Shown one piece after another: positions 1 through 7,620 of a DNA stretch of 64,000 nucleotides (the first letter of the stretch is position 1; every line of letters begins with the position of its first letter). Under the pieces are notes generated by a model. It saw only the letters and a program-made list of their open reading frames with translations, was not told the DNA's origin and made no database searches. The position numbers were made by a program, and so were the translations under genes. The DNA is from Pseudomonadota bacterium (lineage in GTDB: Bacteria; Pseudomonadota; Gammaproteobacteria; Pseudomonadales; Pseudohongiellaceae). The DNA is taken from assembly GCA_027623555.1 (NCBI GenBank), contig JAQBSZ010000014.1:38240-102239 (forward strand). The letters are read 5' to 3'.

Positions 1-2
1 TT

Positions 3-158
3 GAGGACGATGCGGTGCTGTTCAGACTGGATAAAGACAAGCTGGAAGAAATGTCGCAACGCTTTCCGGCCTCAACGGCGGCTCTGCATACCTATATCGT
101 GAAGGTGTTATCCGAGCGCCTGGGCAGGGCGAACCGAAATCTGAGCCGTTACATCTAA
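3..158 (+). CDS. C-terminal end of a cyclic-nucleotide-binding domain protein (partial)
   Basis: The reading frame enters from outside the window and ends at TAA 156-158, leaving 51 residues. The segment has an acidic patch followed by AVLFRLDKDKLEEM, then a helix with HTYIVKVLSERLGRAN. This resembles the last strand and C-helix of cNMP-binding (Crp-like) domains, including those attached to transporters or used alone. The rest of the protein is missing, so the effector function is unknown. A gene on the opposite strand ends 30 bp downstream. Confidence 0.5.
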   Translation, partial: EDDAVLFRLDKDKLEEMSQRFPASTAALHTYIVKVLSERLGRANRNLSRYI

Positions 159-188
159 CCGAGCAGCGGGTTACCCCAAAGCAGGAAA

Positions 189-596
189 TCAGAATGTAGG
201 CGAGTCTACTGGTCTTAATACCACAGGCACCATCTCGCTAAACTGAAACCAGTCTCCATCAATGCGGATAATTTTTTCACCAGCCTCATCGAAGCGAAGA
301 GTCCCGGTAAATTCAAGATCGAGTCTTGGTATGCGTATGATTACGTTGATGCCTTCGACCGTGACAGTGTCGGCGGGCATTCCGTAAATTCCCAACCCGC
401 CACTAATCAATGCCGCTGTGTACTCCCCGTTATTCATGCCAAAGGTAAATGCCAGGTTCATATTGTCCCGGCCGAGCACCAGCGGCCCTTCCCAGGAACC
501 CAGCAGGCTCGCCTGGATTTCCTGATCCTGCGCGAACAGGGCTGTACTGGAACTTGCGATCAGCAAGAAGAGAATGAGGATTGAGTCACGTTGCAT
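189..596 (-). CDS. Small secreted protein of unknown function
   Basis: The protein is about 135 residues if it starts at the ATG at 596; an in-frame ATG at 632 would add 12 residues but leaves a less typical signal peptide. Residues 1-23 form a hydrophobic signal sequence ending ALFAQ. The mature part begins LLGSWEGPLVLG and has alternating hydrophobic residues suggesting a beta-rich fold. It resembles the small domain found in front of the catalytic domain in some exported alpha/beta hydrolases, but no catalytic domain follows, so it may be a stand-alone lipid- or ligand-binding module. That similarity is from memory. No strong ribosome binding site is visible. Confidence 0.55.
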   Translation of the reverse strand: MQRDSILILFLLIASSSTALFAQDQEIQASLLGSWEGPLVLGRDNMNLAFTFGMNNGEYTAALISGGLGIYGMPADTVTVEGINVIIRIPRLDLEFTGTLRFDEAGEKIIRIDGDWFQFSEMVPVVLRPVDSPTF

Positions 597-632
597 GAAA
601 CCATGGTAAATCAGCCGGCTACATCCGTGCAA

Positions 633-898
633 CGTCGGCGTGCCTGGATTAATAGAAGGATTAGATAAAACGCAGAACGCTCAATGCTGCTGGTTTGCCT
701 TCAAACACTTATGGGCAAAATGGTCAGAGCCGGTAGGCAATCGATATTGGCGTGCGCTATAGGGCCAGGACCGAGCAGTTCCATAAAGTAAAGCATCGGT
801 GCAACCAGACCATACTGCTTTCGCTTCAGGACCGCAACATCACCATCCCATTTCCGCAACGGGAAGTGCGCGCGCTGCTGTAGACCAACTGGCACACT
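633..898. other. Intergenic region, nothing recognised
   Basis: This gap of 266 bp separates two genes that both read leftward. A 64-codon open frame lies on the minus strand but has no start signal, no recognisable domain and no membrane segment, so I do not call it. The promoter of the small secreted protein should lie in its left part. No repeat or strong hairpin was seen. Confidence 0.4.
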
Positions 899-2143
899 CT
901 AGCGAAACAGATCCAGGTCGATGGCGTCCGCCATTACCTTGTAACCCGCATCATTGGGGTGCAGATTGTCCTGGGTAAACGCTGGCAGGATTCTGCCTGG
1001 ATGCGCCGGGTCCTGCACAACCCTGTCGAAATCAATCACGCCATCGAATGCACCACTGCTGCGGATGAAGGCGTTCACGGCCTGTCTCACTACTTCACCA
1101 GCCTCGGAATAATAAGCGGCGCCCTCATAGGGTGTGAGGGTAGCGCCGATCACCTGGATGCCACGGGCATGCGCTCTGGCGATAATGTTCTGGTAACCCG
1201 CAATGATTTGACTCGCCGAAATCAGTTCGCCACCACCGGAGGAAGACATGCCGATATCATTGATTCCTTCCATCAGCACTATGTGAGTAACCCCACTCAA
1301 GGCAAGCACATCGCGCTCGAAGCGGGCTTGCAGATTTTCTCCGAACAGGGAGTTCCCTTCGGTGGTTACCCGATTACCGCTAATGCCGGCGTTAACGACC
1401 GCAAAATTGTCGATGCCGTTATCGGCGAAGAGGCGCCGGGCAAAGTGATTCGGCCAGCGCTGGTTGCCGCTTAGCGTGGAGCCCCATCCGTCAGTAATGG
1501 AATCGCCTACCGTGGCGATGGCAGATACCGGATCATTGCCGATCACATCGATTGCCGTTAACAGGTTCCAGGCCGGTGTTTCAGCGGCGACAGGAAGGCT
1601 GCCGCTGGCAGTATGGTTGCCGGATTCAGACAGGTAGTTAGTCTGGTTGGACAGGGCATGGGCAGTGAGAAAACCACTGGATTGAGGCAGGTAAACACTG
1701 ACCACCAGATTCGTCAGTTCTGGCACCGTAAATGACAGCGGATCGCTCATGATGACAGCGCCGCGGGGAATGGTTACCGCGGCGCTGCCGGCAAAGCTGA
1801 CCGGTTGCAGGCTCGCTGTCTGCACAGAACTGCCCTCGGACTGCAGGGCGATAGTGACAGCGCCAACCTTCACCGCCTGGTCGCCATGATAGTTCGCCAG
1901 ACGCAGCCGGACACTGCCGCCGCCAACGCTGCTGTGCACAATCAGCCTTAGTGTCTGGTCTTGCAGCGGCGCATAGTCATCATCAGTTGCAGGCAGGGTA
2001 CTGGGGCTGGTTGCCCAGGTCGTTATCCATCTGGGATCGGCGTGTTCCTGAGCCTGGAGCTCGACAACAGAGCCGTTGGTGACAAGCAGCAATACCAACG
2101 CGTAGCGCAGGAGCTGCCTGGGAAATATTTTGAGTTGCGACAT
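899..2143 (-). CDS. Secreted SGNH/GDSL-family hydrolase
   Basis: The protein is about 414 residues. The start is the ATG at 2143, preceded by a GAGGA ribosome binding site. Residues 1-32 are a signal peptide ending ELQAQ. The central part carries the SGNH blocks in order: GDSITDGWGS (nucleophile Ser), GISGNR (block II Gly), MEGINDIG (block III Asn) and, near the C-terminus, DNLHPNDAGY (block V Asp/His). The N-terminal 200 residues form a beta-rich domain usual in the larger exported members, which deacylate polysaccharides or cleave esters. The true substrate cannot be told from sequence. It appears to be a single-gene unit, divergent from the esterase at 2323. Confidence 0.85.
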   Translation of the reverse strand: MSQLKIFPRQLLRYALVLLLVTNGSVVELQAQEHADPRWITTWATSPSTLPATDDDYAPLQDQTLRLIVHSSVGGGSVRLRLANYHGDQAVKVGAVTIALQSEGSSVQTASLQPVSFAGSAAVTIPRGAVIMSDPLSFTVPELTNLVVSVYLPQSSGFLTAHALSNQTNYLSESGNHTASGSLPVAAETPAWNLLTAIDVIGNDPVSAIATVGDSITDGWGSTLSGNQRWPNHFARRLFADNGIDNFAVVNAGISGNRVTTEGNSLFGENLQARFERDVLALSGVTHIVLMEGINDIGMSSSGGGELISASQIIAGYQNIIARAHARGIQVIGATLTPYEGAAYYSEAGEVVRQAVNAFIRSSGAFDGVIDFDRVVQDPAHPGRILPAFTQDNLHPNDAGYKVMADAIDLDLFR

Positions 2144-2322
2144 GAGCAGTCCTCGCCGTCTGGTTTCTATCTTGTTGTTTTTTTTCTCTGGTCGGAGTAA
2201 ATCACAGATCAAGAGTGAATAGAATCACCGCCCGGAGTCGCGACCAAAAGTTGCTATGACTATTGGCCCTTGCTATAAATTCGCGCTTGAGAACTCAGCG
2301 GCTCCCCAGGTGAGGAAAGCAC

Positions 2323-2991
2323 ATGGATTTATTGCCAGCAGTTGAACTTCAGTCGCCCCCTGGCGTTGATGTAAACGCCACCATCATCTGGTTGCACGGC
2401 CTGGGTGCCGACGGCAATGACTTTGCACCCGTGGTTCCCCAATTGGCGCTGCCGGACAGTTTTGGCATTCGCTTTGTATTTCCCCATGCGCCTTCCATAC
2501 CGGTCAGCATTAACAACGGCTACGTTATGCCGGCCTGGTACGACATCAAACAACTGGATATCGATCGGCATGTGGATGTCGAACAACTGCTCCAGTCTGC
2601 ACAGTGGATACACGATCTGATCGGCAGGGAGATCGAACGAGGCATCGCCAGCGAGCGCATCATCGTGGCCGGATTTTCCCAGGGCGGTGCCGTGGCCTTC
2701 GAGGCAGCCCTGACTTATCCAGGGCCGCTGGCGGGCATCATGGCTTTGTCGACCTATTTCGCAACGGCCGGCAGTATCCAGATCAATCCCATCCACAACA
2801 CGATTCCCATCATGATTTGTCATGGCACGATGGATCAGGTGGTTCCCGAGTCCCTCGGCCTGAAAAGTCTGGCAACCCTGCAAAACCTGGGTTTCGTGCC
2901 TGAATACAACAGCTATCCCATGGAACATGCGGTCTGCCCGCAGGAAATCGCCGATATCGGCACCTGGATATCCCGCATTCTGAAGGCCTGA
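2323..2991 (+). CDS. Cytoplasmic carboxylesterase/phospholipase of the alpha/beta hydrolase family (EstB-like)
   Basis: The protein has 222 residues, the usual length for this small family, and no signal peptide. LHGLGADGNDF near residue 24 supplies the oxyanion region. The nucleophile elbow GFSQGG places Ser119, and D171 (GTMDQVVP) and H202 (MEHAVC) complete the triad. Members hydrolyse short-chain esters or lysophospholipids in the cytoplasm. A GAGGA ribosome binding site lies 8 bp before the ATG. It stands alone: the next gene starts after a separate MerR-type promoter. Confidence 0.88.
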   Translation: MDLLPAVELQSPPGVDVNATIIWLHGLGADGNDFAPVVPQLALPDSFGIRFVFPHAPSIPVSINNGYVMPAWYDIKQLDIDRHVDVEQLLQSAQWIHDLIGREIERGIASERIIVAGFSQGGAVAFEAALTYPGPLAGIMALSTYFATAGSIQINPIHNTIPIMICHGTMDQVVPESLGLKSLATLQNLGFVPEYNSYPMEHAVCPQEIADIGTWISRILKA

Positions 2992-3004
2992 TGCTAATAA
3001 TGGG

Positions 3005-3036
3005 TTGACCTTAGACCTGACTCTAATGTTTATAAT
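3005..3036 (+). promoter_or_regulatory. MerR-type metal-responsive promoter and operator
   Basis: TTGACC (3005-3010) and TATAAT (3031-3036) are separated by 20 bp, the overlong spacer typical of promoters activated by MerR-family regulators. The spacer holds an inverted repeat, ACCTTAGA - 5 bp - TCTAATGT, with one mismatch, which is the usual operator layout for ZntR/CadR/PbrR proteins. It would drive the damaged regulator gene and the efflux permease behind it. Confidence 0.75.
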
Positions 3037-3093
3037 GCAGGCCATTGCCAGACAAAGGGCCAGCATGGTCAGATGAGAAAGGGAGAGGGTCAA

Positions 3094-3533
3094 ATGCTAA
3101 AAATCAGCGAGCTGTCAGCCAGAGCGGCCATAGTCTTGTTCAGAGGCTCCTTAGATACTACGAGAAACACGGGCTGATCAGCGCCAGTAATCGCAGTGAC
3201 GCGGGCTATCGTTACTACAGCGACGCGGATGTGCGCCGTGCCGAATTCGTCAAGACCGCCCGCAATACCGGCTTCTCTCTCGATGACATCGCGCAGCTGC
3301 TCTCCATCCGGGTCGATAAAAAGAGTCACAGTTGTCAGGAAGTCACCGACATTACCCGGCACCAGTTAGATGCAGTCAATGCCAGGCTCGCCGAGCTTCA
3401 ATCCATGCAACAAACGCTGCAAATATTATTGGATAGCTGCTGCGGCGGCCCGGAGCAAGCTAGCCAGTGCTCGATCATGGAGGCGCTCGAAGAGGGTGAA
3501 GTCAGGAATGCGGTAAGGAGTAAAACGCCATGA
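3094..3533 (+). pseudogene. MerR/ZntR-family regulator, disrupted in the DNA-binding domain
   Basis: The normal start, MLKISELSARA, is encoded from ATG 3094, but that frame stops at 3175-3177. The rest of the protein (RYYEKHGLI onward) continues in another frame that is open from 3045. The junction is a 34-bp fragment (3117-3150) identical to the end of the MITE at 27445. The C-terminal part is intact: a long dimer helix, a Cys in SHSCQEV and the CCGG...QC metal loop, spaced as C79, C114/C115 and C124 of ZntR, with Glu in place of H119. A 162-residue protein from 3045 is possible but would lack the normal helix-turn-helix. The gene's end overlaps the permease start by ATGA. Confidence 0.7.
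3117..3150 (-). repeat. Solitary end fragment of a MITE inside the MerR gene
   Basis: The 34 bases are the reverse complement of 27445-27478, the left end of the element at 27445-27702, without mismatch. The outer end reads GGCTCC followed by TTAG, and the MITE is flanked by TTAA on the same side, so the flank also looks like a YTAR target. Only one end is present. Confidence 0.85.
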
Positions 3534-4636
3534 ATCTATTGAGTATCTTCTGGAATCTGGTTATTGAGAGCGCACCGTGGCTGCTTATCGGCTATTTGTT
3601 GGCGGGAATTATCAAGCAGGTAATTCCGAGTAGTTGGGTCGAGAAACAATTGGCGGAGCCTGGTTTCACCTCTATCGTGAAAGGTGCGTTCATTGGCGCG
3701 CCACTGCCACTGTGCTCCTGCGGAGTAATTCCTACCGCGCTGGCGATTCGCAAGGCGGGTGCCTCCAAGGGCGCAACTGCGTCCTTCCTGGTGGCCACAC
3801 CGGAAACGGGGGTGGATTCAATCTCTTTCTCTTATGCCGTGCTCGGACCTGTCTTCGCCCTGGCCAGACCCATCGCTGCACTCATCAGTGCCATCATCGC
3901 CGGAGTCCTGGTGCATTCATTTGACGAGAAGGCGAGCAGTGCCGAAGCAGTAGTGGCAAGCGGTGGCCATTGCTGCGGTGGCAATCAACAGAAAACCGAA
4001 GCAGTGCTCAGATTCGGGGAGCGCTTGGTCGCGGCAATCAGATACGGTTACGGCCAGATGATTGCGGACACGGCGAAGTGGTTAGTAATCGGCCTGGTTG
4101 CTGCCACCGTGATTACCGCTGTCGTGCCACAGTCGTTCTTTCTGCAATGGGGCAACGGGGTAGTGGCCATGCTGGTCATGGTGATAGTCGGCTTGCCCAT
4201 GTATATCTGTGCCACAGCATCGACTCCGGTTGCCGCCAGTCTATTGTTCGCGGGTATCTCTCCGGGCGCTGCCCTGGTATTCATGCTGACCGGCCCTGCC
4301 ACCAATATTGCCACCATGGGGGTAATCAAGGAGCAACTCGGACTGCGCTCCCTGCTTGCTTATCTTGCCGGTGTGATTGGTACTGCCATAGCCTGTGGGC
4401 TGCTGTTGAATGAGTTCTACCGTTTCTTTGGCTGGCCGCTGCAGATCATGACGGCAGAACATGGCGAAGTTTATCCTCTGTGGCGTCAATTCGCCGCCAT
4501 ACTGCTAGCCTGTCTGGTGGCGAGTGTCTGGCTGCAACCGCTGCTCACGCGTAGTCAGCAATCCAGCACGGCAACCGGACAGGTCTCCAGTACGGCGGCC
4601 GAGCAGGGTTCCGGAACGACAGCCGAGCAGGGCTGA
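3530..4636 (+). CDS. SO_0444-type Cu/Zn efflux permease (ArsP/DUF318 family)
   Basis: The membrane protein has 368 residues and about eight to ten hydrophobic segments. Two homologous halves each carry the family signature: PLCSCGVIPTAL near residue 60 and PMYICATASTPVAASL near residue 225. The central cytoplasmic loop holds a GGHCCGGN metal-binding motif. Characterised relatives export copper and zinc across the inner membrane, and the MerR-type operator and regulator remnant upstream fit metal control. The last 25 residues are a low-complexity Ser/Thr/Ala/Gln tail of unknown role. The start overlaps the regulator's stop codon, so the two are translationally coupled. Confidence 0.85.
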   Translation: MNLLSIFWNLVIESAPWLLIGYLLAGIIKQVIPSSWVEKQLAEPGFTSIVKGAFIGAPLPLCSCGVIPTALAIRKAGASKGATASFLVATPETGVDSISFSYAVLGPVFALARPIAALISAIIAGVLVHSFDEKASSAEAVVASGGHCCGGNQQKTEAVLRFGERLVAAIRYGYGQMIADTAKWLVIGLVAATVITAVVPQSFFLQWGNGVVAMLVMVIVGLPMYICATASTPVAASLLFAGISPGAALVFMLTGPATNIATMGVIKEQLGLRSLLAYLAGVIGTAIACGLLLNEFYRFFGWPLQIMTAEHGEVYPLWRQFAAILLACLVASVWLQPLLTRSQQSSTATGQVSSTAAEQGSGTTAEQG

Positions 4637-4658
4637 GACCGGCCGCCGGCCTGCTCAA

Positions 4659-5609
4659 CTAATCGAGGAGTTCAGCAACTCGGTGTGCGTCGGTCAGTTG
4701 TAGCACCGCGTCGGCCTTGGCTGGCAGAGTCTTCAGGCAGTGCCGAGTGAGGCGTTCGAAAAACTGGATGAATCTTTCCAGCTCTTTCTCGTCCATGAGT
4801 CCAACAGCTTTCCTGCTGCTGTGTTCTCTGTGTTTTCTTTCTCTGAGTTTGCGTTCCTGTGTGGAACGCCAGTGGTACACCAATTCAAAACCGGGGGCTT
4901 GCAACACGATCAGGTAATGGAGCATCGCGAACAGTCGCTGGTAATCCAGGCCTAACTGGGTGTTTACATAGCGCCGCCAGCGACCGTCAGCGTCGTCATC
5001 TCTTTCCAGGTTGTTAATGGGGACTTCAAGCTCAGCGTCCGCCTGTGGAGTGGCACCGACAAACCAGCCCTCCAGCAGGATAAGATCAAGCGGACCGCGA
5101 ATCGTCGGGCAGTGCTTTATCCTCACACAGTCATCGAGTGACTTATCGAATACTGGCAGCACTACCTGCTCCTTTGCGGTGGCGGTTAGCAAGGACTCCA
5201 GCGTCGCCAGGGCGAGCGACATATCGTGGGTGCCTGGCACGCCCCGGGTAGCAAGCAGTGGATGTACCCGCCGGGCGAGTTCGCTACGCCTGGCCCTGGA
5301 CAGGTAAAAATCATCGATAGAGAGGTGGGCTACCGCGAACCCGCTCTCAGCAAACAACTGCTGAACCAGTTCAGCCAGGGTCGACTTTCCAGTTCCCTGC
5401 GCTCCGCTGATACCGACGATGAATGGCCCGTTTGAATCTTGCAGGCGATTTTTGATGGCGGCGATGAGCGGCAGGACGAATTGTTCGGCATCAATCGCAT
5501 AAGTCTCGGGTAGCGATTTCTGTGCAATGAATTGTCGAATAAGGTGTGGATAGTTTGTTGACAACAGGTATACCAATTGATGCGAAAAACCAGTGTACAG
5601 TGAGGTCAT
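4659..5609 (-). CDS. P-loop kinase, probable D-glycerate 3-kinase
   Basis: The protein has 316 residues from ATG 5609; the frame continues upstream only to a TTG. Walker A GAQGTGKS is at residues 69-76, followed by LSIDDFYLSR, the substrate-side motif of the plant/yeast glycerate kinase (GLYK/YGR205W) and phosphoribulokinase/uridine-kinase-like group. LLEGWFVG is a further family motif. These enzymes phosphorylate D-glycerate at O3, feeding glycolysis or photorespiration-like routes. The substrate in this organism is inferred. The gene is convergent with the permease gene and divergent from the dnaT-like gene, with about 115 bp between starts. Confidence 0.75.
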   Translation of the reverse strand: MTSLYTGFSHQLVYLLSTNYPHLIRQFIAQKSLPETYAIDAEQFVLPLIAAIKNRLQDSNGPFIVGISGAQGTGKSTLAELVQQLFAESGFAVAHLSIDDFYLSRARRSELARRVHPLLATRGVPGTHDMSLALATLESLLTATAKEQVVLPVFDKSLDDCVRIKHCPTIRGPLDLILLEGWFVGATPQADAELEVPINNLERDDDADGRWRRYVNTQLGLDYQRLFAMLHYLIVLQAPGFELVYHWRSTQERKLRERKHREHSSRKAVGLMDEKELERFIQFFERLTRHCLKTLPAKADAVLQLTDAHRVAELLD

Positions 5610-5724
5610 CCACGCGATCAATTGCGCAGTGTGTTCAGAAATATTCCTGTGTTACGATGCTTCAGAGCTTACTTTATTTATAGCCGCCATTTTCCTTTTT
5701 GTTCGTTTCGCATCCACGAATATA

Positions 5725-6864
5725 ATGCCGTCATCGTTACTGCCTGAGAGACCCTTGCTGATTTCGCCAACGCTGGCCCAGACTATCGGGCTGGAAGAGG
5801 CCGTCATGCTACAGGTGCTGGCGGACATGATTTCACAACGGGAATCATCGAAGCGACCACTCAATCCCAGGCTGGAGTGGATAAAAGTGAATGACGCTGA
5901 GCTGCAGGAAGTATTCCCGTTCTGGGCGCCGGTCGATATCAAACGGGTGCAGGCGAGCCTTCACGCCCTGGGAGTAATCCTGATCGATGGGGTCACCAGC
6001 GAGGACTCCGGCAACTCTCACTATTTCGCCATCGAAGATAATTCTTCAGTAGAAAACCCGGTTACGAATACCAGTAACACAGTACCGAGCTCCAAGCCAA
6101 AGCCGGCGGGGAAAACGGCGCTAATCCCTGCGAACTGGCAGCCGGATGACAATTGGCTGAAACTCTGCAAACAACATTCGATTCCTGAGCAATTTGCGCT
6201 GGAGCTGGTGCCGGAATTCGTCTTCTATTGGCGCGAGCGCGGCGAGGCCAGGTTCTCCTGGGGTAATGCCTTTTACAAGCATGTGCTGAAGGAGTGGCGC
6301 AATGAACAGACGCGCAAGGGAACCTATGAACTGGCCAGTAACATGTCAGCGGAATGGAGACCGAACACTGACGCCTTGGGAATTCTGGTGAACGCAGGCA
6401 TTAATGCCAGCTTCATCGAAGACGCGATTCCTGAATTCGTGCTGTATTGGCGCGAGCGGGGTGCAGTACACGGTGCCTGGAATACCAAGTTTATCGAACA
6501 CATTCGCAGGCAATGGGCAAAGTTTTCTGCATCCTTCGGTCACGATGATACACCGCAGGTTATTCCCGCGGATTGGCAGCCAAGTGCAGAATGTTATGAA
6601 ATACTACAGCTCGCGGAGATTGACGAGGAATATGCCCGTAGCAGGATTCCGGAATTTGTGCTGTACTGGAGAGACAGTCAGCAAGTGAAAGCCTCATGGA
6701 ATACCGTGTTCCTGCAGTTCATCAAGCAGGATTGGGCGCACAAACTGAAACAGTTCGAGAACGCCGATATAAACTATGCAGACGATCAAACCATTGTTGG
6801 ATCAAGCCAGCAAAAAATTAAGGAAAGATTCCAGCGCATTGCCGACCGAAGCTGGGCCGAGTAG
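5725..6864 (+). CDS. DnaT-like primosomal protein with three C-terminal DNA-binding repeats
   Basis: The protein has 379 residues from ATG 5725; an upstream in-frame ATG at 5593 would add an unrelated hydrophobic leader. Residues 1-100 look like a winged-helix DnaD-like domain (TIGLEEAVMLQVLADM). Three copies of the DnaT C-terminal domain follow, near 134-194, 207-265 and 280-338, each with a P-x-x-W-x-P start, an I/VPEFVxYWR core and a W...F...W helix. In E. coli DnaT this domain binds single-stranded DNA in the PriA primosome and occurs once. The next gene overlaps it and encodes a lambda-P-like helicase loader, suggesting joint action in DnaB loading. Confidence 0.8.
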   Translation: MPSSLLPERPLLISPTLAQTIGLEEAVMLQVLADMISQRESSKRPLNPRLEWIKVNDAELQEVFPFWAPVDIKRVQASLHALGVILIDGVTSEDSGNSHYFAIEDNSSVENPVTNTSNTVPSSKPKPAGKTALIPANWQPDDNWLKLCKQHSIPEQFALELVPEFVFYWRERGEARFSWGNAFYKHVLKEWRNEQTRKGTYELASNMSAEWRPNTDALGILVNAGINASFIEDAIPEFVLYWRERGAVHGAWNTKFIEHIRRQWAKFSASFGHDDTPQVIPADWQPSAECYEILQLAEIDEEYARSRIPEFVLYWRDSQQVKASWNTVFLQFIKQDWAHKLKQFENADINYADDQTIVGSSQQKIKERFQRIADRSWAE

Positions 6865-7486
6865 CACCCACGGCAAGGTCAGCAGTCGTGTGCGGGAGCC
6901 AAAAGCTGGATCCGAAGCTGCTGGAGTCGATCGCGTGGATGCCATCAATCAGGTGTTCGCCGAGTTTGAGTTTGCCTATCACAACCAGTTTCACAAGGCG
7001 TTCGCCGATGCAGAAAGTCTCGCTATCGCCAAGAAATACTGGATGAGTAGCCTGGAAAATTATTCCCCTCAGCAAATTATTCTGGCCGCCAAATCGGTCA
7101 TTCGCTCCCAGGATTATCTACCCTCTATTGCGGTAATCCTGCGTGCCTGTGAACAAGGCACGGATCTGTTTGGTCTGCCTGCATTGCGGCAGGCTTACCT
7201 GGAAGCCTGTGGGGCGGCATCACCTAAATGTGAACAACACTGGTCACACGAGGCCGTCTATCTTGCCGGCAAGGCGGCGGGATGGTTCCTGTTAGCGAAC
7301 GAACCGGAATTGACTGGGTTACCGGTATTCGCCTATCACTATGAAAATCTATGCAGGCGCGTGATTAACGGAGAAGCGCTGGAAATAGCAGCGCCGGAAG
7401 CGCTACCGGAAAAAATTTCTCGCAAACTCGACAAGCAAGAGACCCGCGCCAGGATCGCGAAAATGAAACGGGAGCTCGGGCTCTGA
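6776..7486 (+). CDS. Replication protein P-like helicase loader
   Basis: The protein has 236 residues if it starts at ATG 6776, which overlaps the dnaT-like gene by 89 bp; a GTG further in is possible because the first 50 residues look disordered. From about residue 53 (VDAINQVFAEFEFAYHNQF, then KKYWMSSLENYSPQQI) it matches my memory of the phage-lambda replication protein P family, which brings DnaB helicase to a replication fork. Such proteins also occur as chromosomal genes in several gammaproteobacteria that lack DnaC. No other phage gene is nearby, so it looks like a domesticated chromosomal loader working with its upstream partner. Confidence 0.72.
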   Translation: MQTIKPLLDQASKKLRKDSSALPTEAGPSSTHGKVSSRVREPKAGSEAAGVDRVDAINQVFAEFEFAYHNQFHKAFADAESLAIAKKYWMSSLENYSPQQIILAAKSVIRSQDYLPSIAVILRACEQGTDLFGLPALRQAYLEACGAASPKCEQHWSHEAVYLAGKAAGWFLLANEPELTGLPVFAYHYENLCRRVINGEALEIAAPEALPEKISRKLDKQETRARIAKMKRELGL

Positions 7487-7493
7487 GCCAAGA

Positions 7494-7583
7494 GGGGACA
7501 CCTACAATTTAACAACTTAAACACAATCAACAGAATTAGTAGCTTTGATATTCTCTTTAAGTTGTTAAATTGTAGGTGTCCCC
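7494..7583. repeat. 90-bp palindromic element, copy 1
   Basis: The arms, 7494-7520 and 7557-7583, are a perfect 27-bp inverted repeat beginning GGGGACACCTACAATT. The 36-nt loop resembles that of copy 2 at 9307. It lies between the convergent ends of the P-like gene and ettA, where it could also act as a bidirectional transcription terminator. The form suggests a REP/RAYT-type or MITE-like element. Confidence 0.9.
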
Positions 7584-7620
7584 CTAAGCAAGTTGTTAAA
7601 TTGTAGGTGTCCCCCTAAGC
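7559..7620. repeat. Tandem 31-bp duplication of the right arm, overlapping the ettA stop codon
   Basis: The stretch 7559-7589 is repeated as 7590-7620. The second copy contains the last Ala codon and TAG stop of ettA (minus strand, 7615-7617), so the end of the coding region is written in repeat sequence. Confidence 0.85.

Noticed and set aside
701..895. 64-codon minus-strand open frame in the gap before the SGNH hydrolase
   Set aside because: No start signal, no domain or membrane pattern; consistent with chance.
3045..3093. Upstream start for the MerR gene giving a 162-residue protein
   Set aside because: Its first 35 residues read the normal N-terminal codons out of frame and lack the helix-turn-helix, so I treat it as an accidental frame.
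5593..5724. N-terminal extension of the DnaT-like protein
   Set aside because: Hydrophobic leader overlaps the divergent kinase start region and would not suit a cytoplasmic DNA-binding protein; ATG 5725 fits better.
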